Positions 1 to 8,202 of a DNA stretch of 64,000 nt are shown here, piece by piece. The notes below the pieces were generated by a model. The model ran no database searches and had not been told where the DNA came from. It saw nothing but the letters and a program-made list of their open reading frames with translations. Within the stretch, counting starts at the first letter, position 1, and each line of letters opens with the position of its first letter. Made by a program: the position numbers and the translations under genes. The DNA is from an uncultured Pseudoflavonifractor sp. (GTDB lineage: Bacteria; Bacillota; Clostridia; Oscillospirales; Oscillospiraceae), in assembly GCA_947577065.1 (NCBI GenBank), contig CANPTT010000003.1, positions 1 through 64,000 of the forward strand. The letters run 5' to 3'.

Positions 1-2
1 AT

Positions 3-830
3 GGTTGCAGATATGCATATGACCGTTATCACGATATGCTTTCTGAGGGTGATATTGTGGTGATGCGGCTTAAAGATGCTCACTATTACATTGGAAGGGT
101 CAAAGCTCATAAGGATAAGAGATCTCCTCGTTTTTATTGGGGAGAGCGATGTGGCGAGGATGAGTATAAAGAGTTCTCTGACGATTACCCCACCCCGTTT
201 CCTATCTCCTGGGCCTGCGAAGTTGAGCAGTGGTACGAGTATAAAACCGTTGAAGAGGTCCCGGCGTATGTAGTGGGGAGAATTTGCAGTCGTCCTGGGC
301 GTAAAACAATTGAAAGGGTATCAGAGGGACAAGTCATACTTCAAGGCATGATTCAGGCCATGTGGCGGAAAAAGGCACAAAAAGGCTGGAAACCTAATGA
401 GAAGCTGAGTGAAGATGGCTTTGCAACCTCTCTGTCTTACGAAGAACTGGAAGATTTAGTGGCAAGCTACATCTACGCACATGAGGCGGGATACAAGCTG
501 CTGCCATCCTCCTGTAAGCTGGATCAGCCTAAATATGAGTTCTTCTTTGTTGCACCCGGAAAGAAGCCGGTTACTTGCCAAGTCAAAAACCAAGAAGATG
601 TGCCTGCGTTGGCTAATTACGAAGACGATGTTGATTGTTATGAGCGGATATATCTATTCTCCGGGAAGTGGAAAAGCGATGAAGCAAAGGCGCTCCAAAG
701 CCAGATCGATAAAAAGCATAAGGGGAAAATTATTGCCATCGAACCATCTGAGTTGTTTAGGTTTCTGACAGAGCGAGAAGAAGCAGAATACCTCCGTAAG
801 AAGCTAGAAAAGTTCTATGTCCTGCATTAA
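3..830 (+). CDS. Hypothetical protein, possible PD-(D/E)XK nuclease-like domain, 5' end cut by window
   Basis: The frame is open from base 3 with no stop, so the first in-frame ATG at 36 need not be the start and the gene probably begins outside the window. I do not recognise the family. The N-terminal part (GDIVVMRL, HYYIGRV) looks like a small beta-rich module. In the C-terminal part a beta strand (YEFFFV) is followed by TCQVKN, which resembles the QxK half of a PD-(D/E)XK active site as in Mrr-like endonucleases, then two further beta/alpha units ending in KIIAIEPSELFRFL. The nuclease reading is inference from this one motif. A strong terminator follows at once. It is the first visible gene of the mobile element. 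Confidence 0.6.
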   Translation, partial: GCRYAYDRYHDMLSEGDIVVMRLKDAHYYIGRVKAHKDKRSPRFYWGERCGEDEYKEFSDDYPTPFPISWACEVEQWYEYKTVEEVPAYVVGRICSRPGRKTIERVSEGQVILQGMIQAMWRKKAQKGWKPNEKLSEDGFATSLSYEELEDLVASYIYAHEAGYKLLPSSCKLDQPKYEFFFVAPGKKPVTCQVKNQEDVPALANYEDDVDCYERIYLFSGKWKSDEAKALQSQIDKKHKGKIIAIEPSELFRFLTEREEAEYLRKKLEKFYVLH

Positions 831-835
831 CAAGG

Positions 836-873
836 AAAAATCCCATCCTATCTCTAGAGGATGGGATTTTTTC
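836..873 (+). terminator. Rho-independent terminator
   Basis: A 12-bp perfect stem (837-848 with 859-870) is followed by a T run. The 5' side begins with an A run, so it may act in both directions. Confidence 0.85.
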
Positions 874-883
874 TCCCCATCCA

Positions 884-908
884 TTGGTGTATATTTTACT
901 TACACCAA
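884..908. promoter_or_regulatory. Palindromic operator candidate upstream of the FtsH-like gene
   Basis: TTGGTGTA (884-891) and TACACCAA (901-908) form a perfect 8-bp inverted repeat with a 9-bp AT-rich spacer. It sits 17 bp before the start codon at 926, next to the Shine-Dalgarno GGGAGG. The position suits a repressor site, or an RNA hairpin in the leader. Confidence 0.5.
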
Positions 909-925
909 GAAAGGGAGGAATAATC

Positions 926-2206
926 ATGAGCGCATTCGATAAGATCATTGGCTACGAACCGGAAAAGCGGGAACTTAGGAAGCTGTGCGAAATGATGCAA
1001 AATAGTGAGGCCCTTGAGAGGCTGGGTGCGAAGCCTTCCAGGGGGCTCCTGATCAGTGGGAATCCCGGCCTGGGGAAATCCCTGATGGCCAAATGCCTCA
1101 TGGAGGAGAGCGGAAGAAAGGCCTATATCCTGCGTCGGAACAAGCCCGGGAATGACTTCATCAACGAGATCCACAAGACCTTTATGGATGCTGCGGAGCA
1201 TCAGCCGGCCATTATCCTTCTGGACGACATGGATAAATTCGTTGTGGAGGATGACTCCCGGGAGGAATATGTGGTCCTCCAGGCGGCTATCGATGAGGTG
1301 GCCGACAAAAATGTCTTTGTAATCGCCACGGTAAACAATATGCATGGGATTCCCGATTCCCTGACTCGGGCGGGACGCTTTGATCGGACGCTGAAGATAT
1401 ACTGGCCTAATCAGAGCGAGTCTGAACAGATCATTGCCCACTATTTGAGTGATAAACCTCTTGCAAGTTCAGTATATCCACCGGATGTGGCGAAGATGGT
1501 TTCTGGTAAGTCCTGCGCTGAGATGGAGAGCATTCTGAATGAAGCGGCCCTCAATGCCGTCAGCAATTGCTGCAAGCAAATCGAAATGCAGCACATCGTG
1601 GAGGCATTCTTAAGTATCGAGCACAGTATCAAAGATCCTAGCATGTCTCTAAGTGAGAAAGAGGCTTTCCGGATTGCCTATCACGAAGCAGGGCATGCTG
1701 TGGCTCAGGATTTGGCCTTTGAGGGAGGAGTCGGGTTTGTGACCGTTCTCAACGCATATCGGAACGGCGCAGCCGGATTCTTGATCAATTGCCGAGAGAA
1801 TCGTACAGAACACGAACGGTTACTGGTTACCCTCGGCGGCATTGCAGCCGAAGAACTGGTTCTTGGAGCCCACAGATCGGGCGGAGAATCCGATCTTCAG
1901 CGTGCGAAAGAGACCATTAGCCGGTATGTTATAGATGATGGAACCATGAGCCTGAGCAACATAGAGATCGATAATAGACATCGGGTAGAACCGTCCCCCA
2001 CTCTGATGGCAAGAATTGAGATAGTGATTGCAACAGAACTGGAGCGCTACTTGGGCCTTGTGCGATCTATTCTGAGCAGGAACCGCCCCTTCCTGGATGC
2101 GGTGGCGAAGGAGCTTCTGGAGAAGAATTATCTTCTCAATTCGGACATCCGGCGCATCAGGAAAAGCTGTGTGATCGATCAGACTGGATGCGATTTAGCG
2201 GGATAA
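926..2206 (+). CDS. Soluble FtsH-like AAA+ ATPase with M41 zinc protease domain
   Basis: This 426-residue protein has an AAA+ module with Walker A GNPGLGKS (residues 45-52), Walker B IILLDD (96-101) and the second region of homology ending GRFDR (150-154). An M41 protease domain follows with the zinc motif HEAGH (253-257) and a likely third ligand Asp323 in SGGESD. Unlike chromosomal FtsH (about 600-650 residues) it starts directly at the AAA domain and shows no membrane segments, so it is probably cytosolic. ATP-driven degradation of a specific element or host protein is likely; the substrate is unknown. GGGAGG lies about 6 bp before the ATG. A palindrome upstream may control it. Confidence 0.88.
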   Translation: MSAFDKIIGYEPEKRELRKLCEMMQNSEALERLGAKPSRGLLISGNPGLGKSLMAKCLMEESGRKAYILRRNKPGNDFINEIHKTFMDAAEHQPAIILLDDMDKFVVEDDSREEYVVLQAAIDEVADKNVFVIATVNNMHGIPDSLTRAGRFDRTLKIYWPNQSESEQIIAHYLSDKPLASSVYPPDVAKMVSGKSCAEMESILNEAALNAVSNCCKQIEMQHIVEAFLSIEHSIKDPSMSLSEKEAFRIAYHEAGHAVAQDLAFEGGVGFVTVLNAYRNGAAGFLINCRENRTEHERLLVTLGGIAAEELVLGAHRSGGESDLQRAKETISRYVIDDGTMSLSNIEIDNRHRVEPSPTLMARIEIVIATELERYLGLVRSILSRNRPFLDAVAKELLEKNYLLNSDIRRIRKSCVIDQTGCDLAG

Positions 2207-2245
2207 TTCAAAGTGACGCAATGATTCTTTGACATAAGGGAGAAA

Positions 2246-2281
2246 AAGCAAGCATGGGGCATTTTTGCCCCATGCTTGCTT
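2246..2281 (+). terminator. Long perfect hairpin, probable terminator
   Basis: There is a 16-bp perfect stem with a TTTT loop after the FtsH-like gene. No long T run follows, so termination could be partial. Confidence 0.65.
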
Positions 2282-2331
2282 GTATGATAAAGACAGATAT
2301 GATATGATAAGCTCAGGAAGAAGGTGAGCTC

Positions 2332-3414
2332 ATGTCCGCAAAACAGCCCAAGCGACTTCTTATCATGAATATTCTGGACATCCTTAAGCGCTACACTGAC
2401 GCAGACCACCGGCTGAGTCAGAAGGAGATCGCCGAGATCTTGCGCAAGGAGTACGACATGACTGCCGACCGCAAGTCCATCCGGCGCAATCTCATGAACC
2501 TTATGGACTGCGGTTACCCCATTGAGTACAGCGAGACCATCCGCATGACCCCTGACTCCGCCACGGGAGAGCCGGAGGAGAGCTATGTCTGGTCCGACTT
2601 CTATTTAGATTGAGACTTCACTGATGGGGAACTGCGGCTGCTCATCGATGCATTGCTCTTCTCCCAACATGTGCCCTACAGCCAGTGCAAGGATCTGGTT
2701 GAGAAGCTGGAGGGGTTGAGCAACATCTACTTCCGCTCCCGGGTAAAGCACATTGCCCGTATGCCAGTGGACCGGGCGGATAATAAGCAGCTGTTTCTAA
2801 ACATCGAATTGCTGGACGAGGCCATCAGCAAAAAGCGAAAGGTGGCCTTCCACTACCTGGAGTACGGCACCGACAAGCGCCAGCGGTCCAAGCGGCGAGA
2901 GGACGGCACAGTGCGGGAGTATATCATCAGCCCTTACCAGATGGCGGCTCGGGAGGGTAAGTACTACCTCATTTGCAACTACGATAAGTATGATGACATC
3001 TCCAACTACCGCATCGACCGAATCGCCAATCTCAGACTGCTGGATGAGCCCGCCAAACCCTTCGAGAGACTGAAGTGGGCAGACGGTCTGCCACTGGACT
3101 TGGCGCAGTATATGAAGGAGCATCCCTACATGTACGCTGCTGACCAGGTGCAGGTAAAGCTGCGAGTGTGTCTGGATATGATCAGTGATGTCATCGACAT
3201 CTTTGGCCGAGAGGTGCGCTTTGAGGACGAGGACGAAACAGGGGTTACCGTCACTACGCAGACGAATGCCCTGGCTGCAGCCCAATTCGCCAAAAGCTAT
3301 GGTCCCGACGTGGTGATCCTGGCACCGGAGCGTTTGCGGCAGCAGGTGAAAAAGGAGTTGGAAAGCGCCTGCGAGGCATATAACATCGAGAAAGAGGGAA
3401 TTAAAAATGATTGA
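2332..3414 (+). pseudogene. WYL-domain transcriptional regulator interrupted by an in-frame TGA
   Basis: Two pieces in the same frame, 2332-2613 and 2614-3414, together make a WYL regulator of the usual length (about 360 codons). The N-terminal part has a winged HTH (SQKEIAEILRKEY, DRKSIRRNLMNLM). The second part starts with DFTDGELRLLIDALL, normal for the linker, and holds the WYL domain (KVAFHYLEYG, YHISPYQM-like YIISPYQ, YYLICNYD, YRIDRIANL) and a C-terminal WCX-type region. The break is TGA at 2611-2613. An Arg codon CGA changed by one transition would explain it. The start has a good RBS (GAAGGTGAG). WYL proteins often control defence islands. The downstream gene overlaps its end, suggesting co-transcription. 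A sequencing error is possible. Confidence 0.82.
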
Positions 3415-4042
3415 GGAATTGAAACAGCCCGCCATTGACTTTTTCCTGTACAGCTACTTTGGAATCATTGAGGAAGACAATGAGGATGTTATGATCCAGA
3501 AATGCGCTGAGCGGGCATATCTGGACCTTTGCAGAACGCTGGAGTATGAAGAAAAGGGCTCTCACGAGAGTTTCCGTGATGCCGTTTGTGGAGTTGTCCA
3601 GGAGCAAGTCCATGTATTACTGGATTCCAACATCAATAATTTTGATGAGAAACACAAGAGCGCTTGTAAAAAGATTCAGGAGACTGCGGACAAATGGAAA
3701 GAAAAGCTATATTATGGGCAGGCGCAGAAGTGGTTGAATATGACCATGAAATATATGTGGCTGCTGGGGGCGTGGGATTACAAATTTAAGCCACTTCAAT
3801 CAGTAGTACATATCCCGGTGGATCGTTTTATTATGCAAGCGGTTGCGGAGCTTGGAATCAAATTGCCTGATAAAGAAGGGGGCTTATCCTCATACAGCAA
3901 GGCTAAGCCATGGAGCAAGTGGGGAGAGCAGGATTACGAAAACTTCAGGAAGCAAATAGAAGGGAAGATAGGCGATAGCCCGTACGAATGGGAAGGACCT
4001 GCTTGGATTAAGGTTGCAAAAGAAAGAAAAGAGAAAGCATGA
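3407..4042 (+). CDS. Hypothetical protein in operon with the WYL regulator
   Basis: I do not recognise this 211-residue protein. It looks soluble and mostly helical, rich in Lys, Glu and Trp, without signal peptide, membrane segment or metal motif. Trp/Tyr-rich patches occur near residues 100-125 (WLNMTMKYMWLLGAWDYKF) and at the C-terminus (SPYEWEGPAWIKVAKER). Its start overlaps the last 8 bases of the WYL reading frame, so the two are probably translationally coupled, and a terminator follows directly. The pairing suggests a function controlled by, or working with, the WYL protein. Confidence 0.75.
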   Translation: MIEELKQPAIDFFLYSYFGIIEEDNEDVMIQKCAERAYLDLCRTLEYEEKGSHESFRDAVCGVVQEQVHVLLDSNINNFDEKHKSACKKIQETADKWKEKLYYGQAQKWLNMTMKYMWLLGAWDYKFKPLQSVVHIPVDRFIMQAVAELGIKLPDKEGGLSSYSKAKPWSKWGEQDYENFRKQIEGKIGDSPYEWEGPAWIKVAKERKEKA

Positions 4043-4046
4043 TTTG

Positions 4047-4073
4047 CAGCGGCGCACATGCGCCGCTGTTTTT
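4047..4073 (+). terminator. Rho-independent terminator
   Basis: A 10-bp GC-rich stem (CAGCGGCGCA with its complement), a 2-base loop and a T5 run end the WYL operon. Confidence 0.9.
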
Positions 4074-4132
4074 ATGCCCCTTTTTTGCCCCACGGCGACT
4101 GGTAGGATAGAGTGCAGGAGAGGGTGATTACA

Positions 4133-4570
4133 ATGGCATCAAACGGAGCGCAGCTGAGCATAGAAGGGAAAGAAAAAACTGGCCGCAGCCCCATCGGCCA
4201 TATGACTATTCCGGAGGGAATGAGGGGCGTTTTTTGGGTAATGGACGGAAAACTGCTGGCATTCCCTTTCTGTGAGGATAATCAGGCGGGGATAGCCAAG
4301 TCCGGGAAAACCTACAACCACAAAAAACTGTGGGAGGTAGTGCGCCCCAAGGGATGTAGGAAACCTTTTGACTACTATCCCCGAGGACGTGTGGAGATGA
4401 GCAAGCTGGGAGTTCCCATCCTCTACATGAGCACTCATGTGGAGGAGAGCATAATCCCGGCGATCAAGGCCGCCTTTAATCTCGGGAGAGATCCGGTCGT
4501 CCGCTACGATCACAGTATCCATTATCGGTGCCACTTGGATGCCGGGTATAAGGCCGTGATTGGGGAATAA
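4133..4570 (+). CDS. Hypothetical protein
   Basis: This is a 145-residue protein of unknown family. I chose the ATG at 4133 because AGGAGAGGG lies just upstream; an in-frame GTG at 4112 lies before that Shine-Dalgarno site. It has no membrane segment or clear catalytic motif. The middle (SGKTYNHKKLWEVVRPKGCRK) is basic and may bind nucleic acid. Histidines and cysteines cluster near the end (YDHSIHYRCHLDAGY). It lies 58 bp before the PolC-like gene on the same strand, and the two could share a transcript. Confidence 0.65.
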   Translation: MASNGAQLSIEGKEKTGRSPIGHMTIPEGMRGVFWVMDGKLLAFPFCEDNQAGIAKSGKTYNHKKLWEVVRPKGCRKPFDYYPRGRVEMSKLGVPILYMSTHVEESIIPAIKAAFNLGRDPVVRYDHSIHYRCHLDAGYKAVIGE

Positions 4571-4628
4571 TCGCAGGGAAGTATCGATTTATAACCATTT
4601 TTCTCATACCGCTCATTGGAATTAGATT

Positions 4629-6071
4629 GTGAAGGAAGTGTCTCCTTTGGAAAACTATGCGTCGGAACTAAACTGCATGATCACTGAGAAGCTGCACTTG
4701 ATTTACGGCGAGACAGTGCCTGCTTTCGTTTCTCAGCGGGTAAAGGCTGAGCAAAGCATCATTTTACAACGGGGATATGACAAGGTCTATTTGATAGCAC
4801 AAGAGCTGGTACGTTCTTCTTTGGAGCAGGGGCAGCCGGTGACTGCCCGGGGTAGGATCTGTTGCTCGCTGATCGCTTTTCTGATTGGCATCACGGAGGT
4901 GGACCCTTTACCGCCCCATTATGTTTGTCCACATTGCAAGCATGCAGAATTGGAAATCGACAATCTATGGAAGTGCGGCGCAGACCTGCCTGATCGGCTG
5001 TGCCCCATTTGCGGCGGACAATACCGCAAGAGTGGCTTTCATATGCCTTTTGAAATCTTTCTCGCAGCCCCGGAGGATGAGGGACTTCCTGAGATAGAAC
5101 TGGACTTTACAAAGGAGTATCTGGACAGAGCCATAGCTCACAAGGATGCCCTCTTTTCCAAATATGGGTGCAGTGATGCAGAGGGTGCCCTTTGGAGACT
5201 GGAGGTATCCGACAATGGCTGCCTTTCTATTTTCCATACGCTCCAGACATTGACCGGCGTCAATCCACAAACTATCCCATTAGATGACCCGGATACCATC
5301 AGCCTTTTTTCTTCCACAGAAAAGCTGGGTTATCGTGATGAACCACTACTTAGACCAACTGACACCGGAGTAATCGGCTTCTGGTCCTGCTGTAAATATG
5401 AAGAGCTTCGTCCAAAGCAGTTTGGGAATCTGGTACGGTTGTTTGGCTCTCCTTGCGCCGGTAAATTGTGGCCGGGCAACACCTGGAGGTCCGTTCTCGG
5501 CGGAGGAGCCAATTATGGGGAGAGTGTGGTTTTCAGAGATGACATCTTGCTCTACCTTCGAAGACATGGCGTGGAGCAAGAGACGGCCTATCGGATCACG
5601 GAGGTAATCGGCGAAGGTCAACTGGAGGGACACGACATGGCTCAGAGGTGGGTAAATGTGATGAGAAGCCATGGCGTACCCGACAGGTACATCAGACCCT
5701 TATTCAAGATAGATTATCTGTCCTACAAGGCCCAAGCTGTGACCTCTGTGATGATTGACTACCGCCTGATGTGGTTTGATCTATATTATCCCTTGGCATT
5801 CTACTGTGCTTGCTTCTCTAACAGTACAAGCGCCGCAGAAGCCACTGTCATATGCAGAGGTATTGATGCAGTGAAAACTGGGCTACAGACTCTCATGGAT
5901 GACTGGGAACAGGGGTGGGAATGGTCCGAAGAGAAAGCGGGGTGGGTTGGCACCTTGAAGGTGGCCTACGAGTTATATCTTCGAGGCTTCGGCATTATGT
6001 CTGACGAATTTTCGGGAGAGAGGACGCCTCAATTTCTAATTGCAGACGCCAAAAATTTGAAGATATTTTGA
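4629..6071 (+). CDS. PolC-like protein with substituted polymerase active site
   Basis: The 480 residues match the C-terminal polymerase part of PolC-type DNA polymerase III alpha. Recognisable blocks are YLIAQELVRSSLEQG (54-68), ITEVDPLPPHYVCPHCKH (88-105), a CxxC pair CPIC (125-128) completing the PolC zinc site, HMPFEIFL, LTGVNPQTIPLDDPD (208-222), IFSSTE-like LFSSTEKLG, FRDDILLYL and a C-terminal RGFGI block. The PHP, exonuclease and OB parts are absent, about 100 residues of the palm are deleted near residue 180, and the protein stops before the HhH and clamp-binding tail. Family catalytic aspartates (PDIDLNF; LDILGHDD) align with PEIELDF (154-160) and LEVSDNG (191-197), so all three are Glu. 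GTG start. Probably not a polymerase; the role is unknown. Confidence 0.85.
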   Translation: MKEVSPLENYASELNCMITEKLHLIYGETVPAFVSQRVKAEQSIILQRGYDKVYLIAQELVRSSLEQGQPVTARGRICCSLIAFLIGITEVDPLPPHYVCPHCKHAELEIDNLWKCGADLPDRLCPICGGQYRKSGFHMPFEIFLAAPEDEGLPEIELDFTKEYLDRAIAHKDALFSKYGCSDAEGALWRLEVSDNGCLSIFHTLQTLTGVNPQTIPLDDPDTISLFSSTEKLGYRDEPLLRPTDTGVIGFWSCCKYEELRPKQFGNLVRLFGSPCAGKLWPGNTWRSVLGGGANYGESVVFRDDILLYLRRHGVEQETAYRITEVIGEGQLEGHDMAQRWVNVMRSHGVPDRYIRPLFKIDYLSYKAQAVTSVMIDYRLMWFDLYYPLAFYCACFSNSTSAAEATVICRGIDAVKTGLQTLMDDWEQGWEWSEEKAGWVGTLKVAYELYLRGFGIMSDEFSGERTPQFLIADAKNLKIF

Positions 6072-6156
6072 ATGATGGCGCTAATGATTCCAGCTAGAAA
6101 AGCTGACTTTCCGGTTGCTTCGATTTGAAGCTATGAACTCTGTGTTCGAAGATCGA

Positions 6157-6196
6157 AAAAGCAGCAGGACGCTTTGAACCTCCGTCCTGCTGCTTT
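6157..6196. terminator. Bidirectional terminator between convergent genes
   Basis: A 14-bp stem around AGCAGCAGGACG, flanked by an A run on one side and a T run on the other, serves the PolC-like gene (+) and the VWA gene (-). Confidence 0.8.
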
Positions 6197-6205
6197 ATGC
6201 TGATC

Positions 6206-6847
6206 TCACTTTCTTTCTGCAGTATCCTCTTCCACCTTGGCTTTCCAGGATGGCGAGAACGGCTCAGCGGCACGAGTGCGGCTGAAGATATTAAAGATAC
6301 TGCTCCAGGCGGCATCGGTACCCTCGGAGTCGGCGAGGTAGGTCGCAGCTCGCTGCGGGCAAATCCCAATCTCTCCGGCCGCTTCCACAGCATCGATATT
6401 GGCTCCCAGGAAAACGAACTCCCAGCCGGCCTTTTCCTGCTCCGCAATCATGGCCTTCACCTGGTCCCGGGTAAACTTCCGGCTTGCATTTTCATGCCCG
6501 TCTGTAGTGATGACCACGACGGTGTGAGCAGGCACGTCCTCCGGCCGGGCATACTTATGAATCCCTTTGATATGGTTGATGGTACTCCCCACAGCATCTA
6601 AAAGGGCTGTGCAGCCACGGACAAAGTACTCATTGCTGGTGATCGGCTTGACTTTCTGCAGATCTACACGATCATGGATCACTTCAGACACGTCGTCAAA
6701 GAGGACGGTTGTCACGAACGCTTTCCCATCTACCTTCTTCTGCTTCTCGATCGTGGAATTGAAGCCGCCGATCGTGTCGGCCTCCAGTCCATGCATGGAA
6801 CCGCTCCGATCCAGGATCAGGACCATCTCAGTCAGCTGCTTGTTCAT
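6206..6847 (-). CDS. VWA (von Willebrand factor A) domain protein
   Basis: This 213-residue single-domain VWA protein has the MIDAS motif LILDRSGSM (about residues 10-18), a threonine in RGCTALLDAVG and the later acidic site VITTDGHENAS. It has no signal peptide or membrane segment, so it is probably cytosolic; VWA domains bind metal ions and partner proteins. It lies downstream of the macro-domain gene on the same strand, 92 bp away. Its Shine-Dalgarno AGGAGGTC is part of a long inverted repeat (6851-6908) that could hide it in a hairpin. The function is not known; a stress or modification partner of the macro protein is plausible. Confidence 0.85.
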   Translation of the reverse strand: MNKQLTEMVLILDRSGSMHGLEADTIGGFNSTIEKQKKVDGKAFVTTVLFDDVSEVIHDRVDLQKVKPITSNEYFVRGCTALLDAVGSTINHIKGIHKYARPEDVPAHTVVVITTDGHENASRKFTRDQVKAMIAEQEKAGWEFVFLGANIDAVEAAGEIGICPQRAATYLADSEGTDAAWSSIFNIFSRTRAAEPFSPSWKAKVEEDTAERK

Positions 6848-6850
6848 AGA

Positions 6851-6908
6851 AAGACCTCCTATAGTGTGTTTTCGGCGCTTGCCTTATGAACACATTATAG
6901 GAGGTCTT
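6851..6908 (-). promoter_or_regulatory. Inverted repeat that covers the VWA gene Shine-Dalgarno
   Basis: Two 18-base arms (6851-6868 and 6891-6908) are complementary except at one position, with a 22-base loop. In the minus-strand transcript the 3' arm contains AGGAGGTC, the RBS of the VWA gene whose ATG ends at 6847. The hairpin would close the RBS when the message runs through from the macro-domain gene. It could also act as a terminator or processing site for the macro mRNA. Confidence 0.65.
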
Positions 6909-6939
6909 GAGCCTTATTTGGTCGCTTGAGGAGCGACAT

Positions 6940-7965
6940 TTAGCCGCCCAGCAGTCTCTGGTCGAAGGCGAACAGTGCCTCATTGATCGTGAAGACATCG
7001 TACACGCCGTTCGAGATGAAGTACTCGATGATCACGTCGAATTTGTTGGAGTGAGACAGAGCATACCCTGCCTTCTTCAGCATGTCCATGGCTTCATCGA
7101 GCGGCAGCTCCAGGGCGATGATAAAGGCGATGGCAGTGGGCTTGCTGGGCTTATAGTCCCTGTTGCTCCGGATCTTGGAGAACAGCTTCCGATCCACGTT
7201 TGCACGCTTATAGCATTGCGCATCTGTAAGGCCCTTCTCATCGATCTTGCGGAAGAGCATATCCGCAAAACCCTCATCCAACTGCTCCAGTTTGGCCTGG
7301 AGCTCACTGCTTCTATCCTTCGAAGAAGTGCGCTGGAAAATGTGAAAGACGGATGACCAGTGGTCCCTGTCATCCTCTTCTTCCGCTGGACTGACAGGCG
7401 GTGCAGCTTGCGGGGCGGCATAGGGAATAAGCGGCTCGGTAGTATAGTTCTGGTCTATGTACTTGAGGAGATCTTGATGGAGAGCCCGGTCAATCTGGTA
7501 ATCATGTTTATCATAGATTACGAGGTACACAGTCAGGTCATGATCCTTGAGATAGTCGATTATGGCCCTGGAAGCCACTTGAATAGCCTGATCTGCAGGG
7601 TATCCATATACGCCAGAGGAAATCAGCGGGAAGGCCACCGACTCACACTCATGCTCTGACGCCAGCTGGAGCGAGCGCAGGTAGCATGAGGTGAGAGAGG
7701 CCTGCTCACCATGATTGCCGCCTTGCCAAATGGGGCCCACGGTATGGATCACATGCTTACAGGGAAGATTATAGCCCAAGGTGATCTTCGCATCGCCCGT
7801 CTCACATCCGCCCAAAGTGAGGCATTCTTTGTAGAGCCCAATGCCGGCAGCACTGTGAATAGCGCCATCCACTCCGCCACCGCCCAACAGCGAGCTGTTG
7901 GCAGCGTTGACGATGGCATCGACTTTCATTTCAGTAATATCCCCATGGACGATTTGAAACGGCAT
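6940..7965 (-). CDS. Macro-domain protein with C-terminal helical HTH-like region
   Basis: The 341-residue protein starts with a macro domain (about residues 1-165): [19 protein letters not shown], the [17 protein letters not shown]-ribose loop, [10 protein letters not shown] and the second loop SSGVYGYP. Such domains bind ADP-ribose and often remove it from proteins or nucleic acids. A linker of about 40 residues leads to a helical C-terminal region (about 215-341) that looks like an HTH module ([42 protein letters not shown]). The domain order suggests a DNA-targeted or regulatory ADP-ribose reader. It sits between a zinc-ribbon gene upstream and a VWA gene downstream, likely one transcript. 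Confidence 0.9.
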   Translation of the reverse strand: MPFQIVHGDITEMKVDAIVNAANSSLLGGGGVDGAIHSAAGIGLYKECLTLGGCETGDAKITLGYNLPCKHVIHTVGPIWQGGNHGEQASLTSCYLRSLQLASEHECESVAFPLISSGVYGYPADQAIQVASRAIIDYLKDHDLTVYLVIYDKHDYQIDRALHQDLLKYIDQNYTTEPLIPYAAPQAAPPVSPAEEEDDRDHWSSVFHIFQRTSSKDRSSELQAKLEQLDEGFADMLFRKIDEKGLTDAQCYKRANVDRKLFSKIRSNRDYKPSKPTAIAFIIALELPLDEAMDMLKKAGYALSHSNKFDVIIEYFISNGVYDVFTINEALFAFDQRLLGG

Positions 7966-7983
7966 ATCGCATTCCCCCGTTAT

Positions 7984-8202
7984 CTATGTAGTGGGGCCGA
8001 TGGCTCCGGTGGTGGGTGATTGAGGACGCCGTGGTGCGGGACACTTGCGTATCAAGGCGTTTTTCGGATACCCGGTCCATTGGAGGCATTGGCCACAGCG
8101 GTCACAATAACTCTGAAATTCTCTTTCCAACGAGATATGGCAACGTGGGCAAAGAGGGAATCCGCCCCACCGCTCATATATTATCATCTCTGTCACCAGC
8201 AT
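7984..8202 (-). CDS. Small zinc-ribbon protein
   Basis: A 72-residue protein carries one double-CxxC zinc ribbon: CPRCHISLEREFQSYCDRCG, followed by a basic, proline-rich tail. The ATG at 8202 is an assumed start; a later ATG at 8187 has the better RBS-like GGTGACAG before it. It lies 18 bp upstream of the macro-domain gene on the same strand, so the two are probably co-transcribed. Such ribbons bind nucleic acid or act as protein adaptors; no specific function can be assigned. Confidence 0.65.
   Translation of the reverse strand: MLVTEMIIYERWGGFPLCPRCHISLEREFQSYCDRCGQCLQWTGYPKNALIRKCPAPRRPQSPTTGAIGPTT

Noticed and set aside
2611..2613. TGA in the WYL gene as a selenocysteine or recoded codon
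   Set aside because: TGA is a normal stop in many genes here, no SECIS-like hairpin was seen just after it, and WYL proteins have no Sec at this place.
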